From contig JBJMSU010000025.1 of the NCBI GenBank assembly GCA_045801465.1, positions 1 through 5,887 on the forward strand: a stretch of DNA of 5,887 nucleotides, given 5' to 3'. The notes under the pieces are model-generated. The model saw only the letters and a program-made list of their open reading frames with translations. It was not told the origin of the DNA and searched no databases. This document shows, in pieces, positions 5,108-5,887 of this stretch; position 1 is the stretch's first letter; each line of letters opens with the position of its first letter. Origin of the DNA: DATFWC01 sp045801465 (GTDB lineage: Bacteria; Pseudomonadota; Alphaproteobacteria; Rhizobiales; Xanthobacteraceae). The translations under genes were made by a program, and so were the position numbers.

Positions 5108-5673
5108 TGAAGAGCGAGGATTGCCTCAAGGCGCTGGCGCGCCACGTCGACGCCGGCGACATCGTTCTGCCGGTCTACAGCACCGCGTTCGACTGGCTCT
5201 CCATCCGACCGAGCCCGCTCAACTATCTGGCGCACGGCGCGATGGGGCTGGCCTCCTCGCACGGGCTCGGGCTCGCGCTCGGACGGCCGGACAAGCGGGT
5301 GATCGTTCTCGACGGTGACGGCAGCCTGCTCATGAACCTCGGCGCCCTGGTGACGGTCGCCGAGGCCGCCCCGCGCAACTTCATTCACTTCGTGTGCGAG
5401 AACGGCACGTACGAGGCGAACGGCGGCCATCCGATCCCCAATCGCGGCCGAGTCGATTTTGCCGGCTTCGCGCGCGCGGCCGGCTATCGCAGCGTGCACA
5501 CGTTTTCCGATCTGCAGATCTTCAAGCAAGAGGTCGGCGCCGTCTTGACCGAAGAGGGGCCGGTGTTCATCGACGTCAAGGTGATCCCGAGCGGACCGCA
5601 GGCGCGCGACTATTCCCGGCTGCACGGGGCCGCCGTTCGCGCCGCCACCAAGGCGGCGCTGCGGGCGAGCTAG
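5104..5673 (+). CDS. ThDP-dependent decarboxylase beta subunit (ComE-like)
   Basis: The protein has 189 residues and is the diphosphate-binding (PP) half of the split enzyme. The ATG overlaps the alpha stop (ATGA, 5104-5107), a sign of translational coupling and equal subunit supply. Family features are in order: LNYLAHGAMGLASSHGLGLALG (39-60, the usual GSMG-like helix), the strand VIVLDGDGS, and the ThDP/Mg motif GDG at 71-73 followed after 26 residues by Asn100. ENGTYEANGGHP (99-110) replaces the common NNxxYxxxGG, so one Asn of the pair is Glu. The domain closes with VDFAGFARAAGY and GPVFIDVKVIP. With the alpha subunit it should form one active site at the subunit interface and decarboxylate a 2-oxoacid, with sulfopyruvate or phosphonopyruvate as nearest known substrates. 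No sulfoacetaldehyde or phosphonate gene is present in the window to decide between them. Confidence 0.87.
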   Translation: MMKSEDCLKALARHVDAGDIVLPVYSTAFDWLSIRPSPLNYLAHGAMGLASSHGLGLALGRPDKRVIVLDGDGSLLMNLGALVTVAEAAPRNFIHFVCENGTYEANGGHPIPNRGRVDFAGFARAAGYRSVHTFSDLQIFKQEVGAVLTEEGPVFIDVKVIPSGPQARDYSRLHGAAVRAATKAALRAS

Positions 5674-5735
5674 GAGCAGGTAAGGGTAGAGAAGGTATCG
5701 GCATCGCCACTGTTCGCCAAACATGGGGTGCAATA

Positions 5736-5755
5736 GTATCGGCGTAAGCCGACAC
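5736..5755 (+). other. Hairpin with GNRA-type GTAA loop in the leader of the last gene
   Basis: GTATCGGC (5736-5743) pairs with GCCGACAC (5748-5755) with one mismatch around the loop GTAA, which as RNA is a GNRA tetraloop. The stem ends three bases before the AGGGAG ribosome binding site at 5758. The same GTATCGGC also occurs at 5695-5702. It could be a leader structure affecting translation, or a 3' end structure of the upstream operon; it has no T-run. Confidence 0.4.
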
Positions 5756-5757
5756 CG

Positions 5758-5763
5758 AGGGAG
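5758..5763 (+). promoter_or_regulatory. Ribosome binding site of the gene starting at 5769
   Basis: AGGGAG, five bases before ATG 5769, is the best Shine-Dalgarno in the window. It supports a real gene start although only 39 complete codons are visible. Confidence 0.65.
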
Positions 5764-5768
5764 AACCA

Positions 5769-5887
5769 ATGGCATTCGCGCACATCCGGGCGAACTTCGA
5801 CGTCATGTGGGACAAATACCCAACGCACAATGCGCTGCCGGAGGGCATCAAGACCTACATTGCCGATCTCAAGAAGCAAGATCCGGG
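5769..5887 (+). CDS. Unidentified protein, N-terminal fragment (cut by window end)
   Basis: Thirty-nine complete codons are visible, beginning MAFAHIRANFDVMWDKYPTH and continuing through ALPEGIKTYIADLKKQDPG to the edge. The strong RBS and the more balanced amino-acid make-up (Asn, Lys, Tyr, Asp) support a real gene. There is no signal peptide or membrane segment at the start, so the protein begins as a soluble cytoplasmic type. The pattern F-x-x-MW-x-x-YP faintly recalls the start of Tae4-type amidase effectors of type VI secretion, but 39 residues cannot support that call. I do not recognise it with confidence. Confidence 0.65.
   Translation, partial: MAFAHIRANFDVMWDKYPTHNALPEGIKTYIADLKKQDP

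Noticed and set aside
4990..5775. 261-residue minus-strand frame opposite the ThDP beta subunit
   Set aside because: It overlaps a well-supported gene with a GDG...N ThDP motif and shows no domain features of its own.
1..5887. CRISPR array, tRNA or rRNA genes, transposase or integrase
   Set aside because: There are no regularly spaced direct repeats, no tRNA-like cloverleaf and no recombinase motif in any convincing frame.

Overview
The window is about 70% GC in most of its genes, with Tat-dependent export, repeat-rich intergenic regions and gene families typical of Rhizobiales (Hyphomicrobiales). It is most likely an alphaproteobacterial chromosome of the Bradyrhizobium/Rhodopseudomonas/Rhodoplanes type. 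This assignment rests on sequence style and remembered family resemblance, not on a search. All convincing genes lie on the + strand. The long antisense reading frames are GC-driven shadows.

Layout. (1) Bases 1-263 carry the C-terminal end of a probable pyroglutamyl-peptidase I (Pcp). Its last ~44 codons run into a nested inverted repeat at 130-282. (2) Bases 388-1749 encode a Tat-exported right-handed beta-helix protein of the uncharacterised family TIGR03808. (3) Bases 1750-2030 are intergenic and hold a four-hairpin composite palindromic repeat (1781-1968). (4) Bases 2031-3428 encode a CaiB/BaiF (family III) CoA-transferase homologue whose segments appear in permuted order. (5) Bases 3516-4393 hold two small genes, a VOC/glyoxalase-fold protein and a DUF1428 (YbaA-like) protein. 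Both have visibly lower GC than their neighbours and are followed by a strong hairpin. (6) Bases 4562-5673 encode the two halves of a split thiamine-diphosphate decarboxylase, like the sulfopyruvate/phosphonopyruvate decarboxylase alpha and beta subunits. The two genes are coupled by an ATGA overlap. (7) At 5769 a new gene starts with a good ribosome binding site and runs off the window.

Functional picture. The only firmly coupled pair is the two-subunit ThDP enzyme, whose halves should assemble into one 2-oxoacid decarboxylase. The CoA-transferase, VOC and DUF1428 genes share its direction but are separated by gaps of 71-168 bases, so a common pathway is not shown. No complete novel system, CRISPR array, tRNA, rRNA or transposase was seen. 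The points most worth following are the uncharacterised exported beta-helix protein, the permuted CoA-transferase, the substrate of the ThDP enzyme, the intergenic palindromic elements and the cut-off last gene.
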